Of a DNA stretch of 64,000 nucleotides, positions 60,196 to 64,000 are shown piece by piece. The stretch covers positions 3,976,001 through 4,040,000 of the forward strand of contig JAWRVZ010000053.1 of the NCBI GenBank assembly GCA_037043235.1, read 5' to 3'. The stretch comes from Rhodeus uyekii. Taxonomy: Eukaryota; Chordata; Actinopteri; Cypriniformes; Acheilognathidae. Position numbers and translations under genes: made by a program. The notes beneath the pieces were generated by a model, which did not search any database, was not told the origin of the DNA, and saw only the letters and a list, made by a program, of their open reading frames with translations. How positions within the stretch are numbered: position 1 is the stretch's first letter; each line of letters starts with the position of its first letter.

Positions 60196-60310
60196 GTTTG
60201 GTTCCTCCGGGTCTCGGGGTTTTATCAGATGAGTTTAGAGAAGGGGCGGGGCCTCGCATCGCTTGATTGACAGGTAGCGGCGCGCTGCCCGTCTCAGTCG
60301 CTCTATTGGA
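60196..60310 (-). promoter_or_regulatory. GC-rich promoter-like region
   Basis: On the minus strand, a CCAAT box (60309-60305) is followed by a consensus Sp1 GC box (GCCCCGCCCC, 60252-60243) and a weak TATA-like GATAAAA (about 60226-60220). CpG density is visibly higher from about 59770 to 60300 than anywhere else in the window, consistent with a CpG-island promoter. Confidence 0.5.
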
Positions 60311-63300
60311 TTAGCCAGCTTTCAGTGAAAATATCGTCAAACGATCTACTTGTACAGTGGCATATTGTGCATATTGTGTACGACTGCTCTTTTACCAGGC
60401 TACTTCAAATATCTTATGCAAAAAAAAACAACAACAACAACAACGAAAAAACATTTATGCTAGCCGATTTTAAATAAATTAATCATTGTTGTTGAGAAGT
60501 TTCTTTTACATAATGCTTGATATGGTCATGTGTATGAAGCCCGTGTTTTTTGTTTTAAGGTTTAAAAATATTAAGACTCATTGAATGCAATTACAAGAAA
60601 TGAGAATTATTAAAAACACCCATGAAAAACGTTATTGACACAATATAATGCTTTACTCTGTATGAAACAAGAATAAAAAGACCAAAACGTGTATGAAAGA
60701 TTTGTTATATGTATTCATATACACATAAAAAAAGGATTATTTTAGTTTTGCTGCCATCTATTTGCTAATGTATTAATGTAATGTAAGTAAGATACTTTCT
60801 AAGATAGCAAGTCTCAGGACCCAAAAATGTTCGATCCAAAGAGATTAAGAGATTCTTAGAGGTTCTACTCAGAGCTTTTCATGTCCTCATACTCAGAGTT
60901 ATGGGTTTTTATAAAAAATATAACAAAAACGTTATATTTCCCTTCACATTCGTTCAGTTTCCACCACAGCCTCTTTTCTGTCCTCTTCATATTCAACTGT
61001 TTGTAAAACTTGTGTTACTGAAATATATTTAGGATGTTCTTTCTTAGGATATTATTTTCCATCTCATTAACAATCTCCACAAAATCAGATCTAAATAAAA
61101 TATGTCCCATATTTATATTTACATATCTACTAAAGGCTAAATGTAAGATTCGGTTACTTACATGGCACAGATGAACACTTTCCAGATGATCTTGACAAAA
61201 CTAGATGACAAAAAGATCAAAAAGCAAAAGATGAACGGAAGCAGGGAGACGCATTACAATAGTCACAAACTATGGACATAATCGCAGCCAAATCTGCGAG
61301 ACAACGCAGCCTCAGACTAAAAAATATTATTGTTTACAATTGTAAAATAACTTCGGTAAAACGAAAGTTAACAAACATGAATCTGAAACGATATCGCTTT
61401 TTTCGATCGTCGCAGATGCTCCATATCGCGCTAATGACGTCAGACCGAAATAACGACATTAACGGTCATTAGCGGCGCTTAAGAGAGTACCGTAGAGAAA
61501 ACGCCAGAAATGCATTGTTTATTGAACAGTACTACTAAATTCGTTTAGTTTAAAAGACAGTCCATCAATTTTATATTTATGTAAACAAAAATACTTTACC
61601 TCAGGAAATCTTTCAGTCTGGCATTTCATTCAAAATGGAGTTCAGCTGTGCGCGCGATGGCCACGTGACTCCGGAGTCTTCCTTTGTGAACACAATCATT
61701 ATGAAATGTCTGGTCAAGAGATGTAGGAGTTGTCAAATAAATGCTGGGTATGATATAGCAAGAAATTCCTGCTATATGATATGCTGTGGTGGAGCATGAG
61801 CTAACCTCCCTTTGTGAAAACAGTCTGTCTCTTACATGTTTCATTGCGAAATATCTATAAGTAAATGTCTTGCCAGTCTGCGGTTATTCATACATTTGTG
61901 AGCCATTACAAGTGATAGCTTCATTGGCAACACAATTAAGTTGAAATTCCAGCTATTACTGCATGTGTTATTTGAAAGGTCATTGAGGAGAGACCTACAT
62001 GACAATGCTCACCACACTGGTAATGTTGGGAGTGAGTGTACAATTGCTCCTCCAGGGTGAAGAGAAAATTGAACCATTAGTAGGCTATGGCATTGCCACT
62101 GAACACCTTTGTGGAAAATAATAGGGGGAAAAGCTCTATCAAGCATGTATAAAACAGGTGGTTTCATGTGCTGCCAGCAGCATTAACTTAATCTTATTCT
62201 TTAATTCTATATCCTTCGAACTCAAAACGTCATAATTTTCTCAAACAGTGCAACATGCCATTAACAATGCTGAGATCATGGGTTTGATTCCTGGGTAATG
62301 CATGAACTTAAAATGTACAACCAACTTTGAACAGAAAAAAGTTGCTTTGAATAAAATAATGACTCATGTCATAAACACTAAACTTTTGGTCTGTTCATCA
62401 TACAACTTAATTTAATTAATTTTATGTTTATTTGTATAGAGCTTTCCACAAGACATATTGTTTCAAAGCAGCTTCACAGAAAATGCATCAAATTCTATTT
62501 TAAAGGAAGGCTTTTCACTCTGCGGCCATTTTTGCAAGTCAGACCGCTATTACAGGCATCCAAGTCCTATCTACTTGAATAAAGAAATCCTGAAATATTA
62601 CAAACCGATTGCCATCCATTAAATAAGATTTCAAATTGGCAACACAAATCTGATATGGACTGACCCATGAATGTTATTTCTAATGCCCAAATAGATTTTA
62701 AAAAGTACAATTCAGACAGTACCAGCCAATGCACACGTGCAGTCAAGCACGTTTCAGGATACTAACTGTTTAGACCTTTAGACATTCTGTTGAAAGCGTT
62801 GAACCAATATGTCAACTACCATTAGAGTATTAGCAGACTGTCTTCTTAATATCTGTTAACTTTAGTGTAATGTTCCCCAACAGACATTCTAATGACTAGA
62901 AATATCTTTGCAACTACAAGTCAACTTATACTACGAATCCTAACCCCATATTTTACTAATCCTACCCTTAACAGTCTACTGATACTTAGCTTATACTCTA
63001 ATGAGAGATGGTCCATGTAGGTGCAAGTCAAAAGAATGGGGAAAAGGGAACCAAAAGAATCAAAAGAATGGGGAAAAGTCTGACAGCTGTTTAAACGTGA
63101 AACAGAGCTTCTAACCGCAGATGCAGTGATGCAATGATTATTAACGATTGGCAGTTTTATTTAGAAGGCAAGGCGTTTTCTACAATATTGGAAGTTGTAC
63201 TTTCTCTAATTTATATAAAAATGCCTGCACAATAGTTGTATATTTAAAGTGTTTAAAATGCATGTTATTAATGTTACAATCAGGAAGAAAAGCAATCCAC

Positions 63301-63444
63301 TCAAATTCGGGGCTTTAAATCCTTAAATCTTTTAAAATCTTTTTTAAATCTTTAAATTTAAAGAAATACAAATATTCTAGACATTTTATAAATTGGTGTT
63401 GGATAAGTTCAAGTTAAATCATGCCACTTTTATTTGAACAGCAC
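60311..63444. other. Upstream DNA; a few repeat fragments
   Basis: A second tRNA-like SINE fragment lies at about 62259-62310 (plus strand, 'catgggtttgattcctggg'). A common teleost repeat piece is near 62420-62500 ('tatttgtatagagctttcca'). A CRE-like TGACGTCA occurs at 61435-61442 inside a small inverted repeat GCTAATGAC/GTCATTAGC. No coding exon was recognised. Confidence 0.4.
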
Positions 63445-63854
63445 TGTCAGACACGAGACGGCGACGGATTCAATTGCAAGTGAATGATTTCTTGAACAGA
63501 TAGTGATAGTCAGTAATAGTCCGGATCCGGCTGGCGGCAGTGCAGGGACTCAATGGGTTCGGTGATGGTGGTGCGGTGCAATATCCAGATCGGTGGTGGT
63601 GAGTGGGGAATCCAGGAACACAGGACGACGGAAACACGGAGACTCAGGACCACAGGAGAGACGGCACGGGCGCACATGGAGAACAATAACACTGCAACAT
63701 GGTGAAGGTGGAGGGGAAACTAAATAGGTGAAGCAGATGGAAAACAGGTGAGATGGCTGATGAGCTGAGTGGGTGATCAGCGACCACGCCTCCCACACAC
63801 TCGCATACACACACAGGCAGTAATTAGGAGACAACGAATTTGTGAACCGTGACA
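63445..63854 (-). mobile_element. 3' LTR of a gypsy-type retrotransposon
   Basis: On the minus strand it starts TGTCACGGTTCAC directly after a polypurine tract and ends GTGTCTGACA, 410 bp. It follows the end of the integrase/chromodomain reading frame, so it is the 3' LTR of an element whose body continues beyond position 64000. Confidence 0.8.
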
Positions 63855-63867
63855 GTACCCCCCCCCC

Positions 63868-63999
63868 TTAGGAGCGTCTCTCGACGCTCCCAAGGGCACC
63901 TACCTGTCGATTGTAATCATCGATGAGAGAGTGATCCAGAATGTCCCGGGCAGGCACCCAACTTCTCTCCTCTGGACCGTACCCCTCCCAGTCCACCAA
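63868..63999 (-). CDS. Gypsy pol C-terminus: chromodomain tail (partial)
   Basis: The last 43 codons of a pol polyprotein, entering from beyond the window. It reads LVDWEGYGPEERSWVPARDI followed by LDHSLIDDYNRQ and ends SVERRS with TAA (63870-63868). The (V/L)-x-W-x-G-Y-x-x-E-x-x-(S/T)-W-x-P pattern is the chromodomain found at the C-terminus of the integrase in chromovirus-type gypsy retrotransposons, where it guides integration to chromatin. The stop is followed by an A/G polypurine tract (AAGGGGGGGGG) and then the LTR. No break is visible in this part. Confidence 0.85.
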   Translation of the reverse strand: MVDWEGYGPEERSWVPARDILDHSLIDDYNRQVGALGSVERRS

Positions 64000-64000
64000 G

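Noticed and set aside
61272..61472. 66-residue plus-strand ORF near a CRE-like site
   Set aside because: No domain and no Kozak or splice support; too short to claim a gene.

Overview
This window looks like nuclear DNA from a teleost fish, most likely a cypriniform (carp, barb, loach or zebrafish relative). It is AT-rich, has almost no coding sequence, and is packed with DNA transposons (Tc1, pogo, hAT, Harbinger types), L2-type LINE sequence, tRNA-derived SINEs, gypsy-type LTRs and long TA/ATT/CA microsatellites. The species assignment is inference from repeat style; no ribosomal or mitochondrial marker is present.

Only one host gene is recognisable: st6gal2 (beta-galactoside alpha-2,6-sialyltransferase 2), on the minus strand. 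Its large first coding exon lies at 6035-7022 and breaks off at a clean splice donor inside the start of sialylmotif L; the remaining catalytic exons are not in the window and should lie below position 1. A GC-rich promoter-like block with a consensus splice donor at 60026, also minus strand, is a good candidate for the non-coding first exon. If so, nearly everything from 7023 to 60025 is one ~53-kb intron.

Layout: 1-5.4 kb holds a Harbinger-like MITE, a three-level nest (TIR element > solo LTR > hAT-like element) and a pogo/Tigger-like element. 6.0-7.0 kb is the st6gal2 exon. 7.5-11 kb has two hAT elements. 13-23 kb is mostly unannotated intron with a pogo-like end, a large inverted repeat, a Tc1 transposase fossil and a 50-bp perfect palindrome. 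23.5-25.6 kb is a complete young non-autonomous LTR retrotransposon carrying a 30-bp coding minisatellite. 27.8-29.6 kb is an older TIR element containing an intact Tc1-like transposon with a 353-residue DD37E transposase. 32.0-33.9 kb is a 5'-truncated, frameshifted L2-like LINE. 34.5-43.3 kb contains further LTRs, hAT elements, a SINE and a G25 tract.

The most unusual structure is 47.4-58.0 kb: four head-to-tail units of ~2.66 kb (the fourth is shorter and more diverged), preceded by five copies of a 51-bp hairpin-forming minisatellite. Each of the first three units ends in a 9-bp-stem hairpin, ten bases, then CTAG followed by T, which resembles the 3' terminus of rolling-circle (Helitron-type) transposons. 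A solo LTR with a perfect 5-bp duplication interrupts only the third unit.

The right edge (63.4-64.0 kb) is the 3' end of a gypsy-type retrotransposon on the minus strand: chromodomain tail, polypurine tract and LTR.
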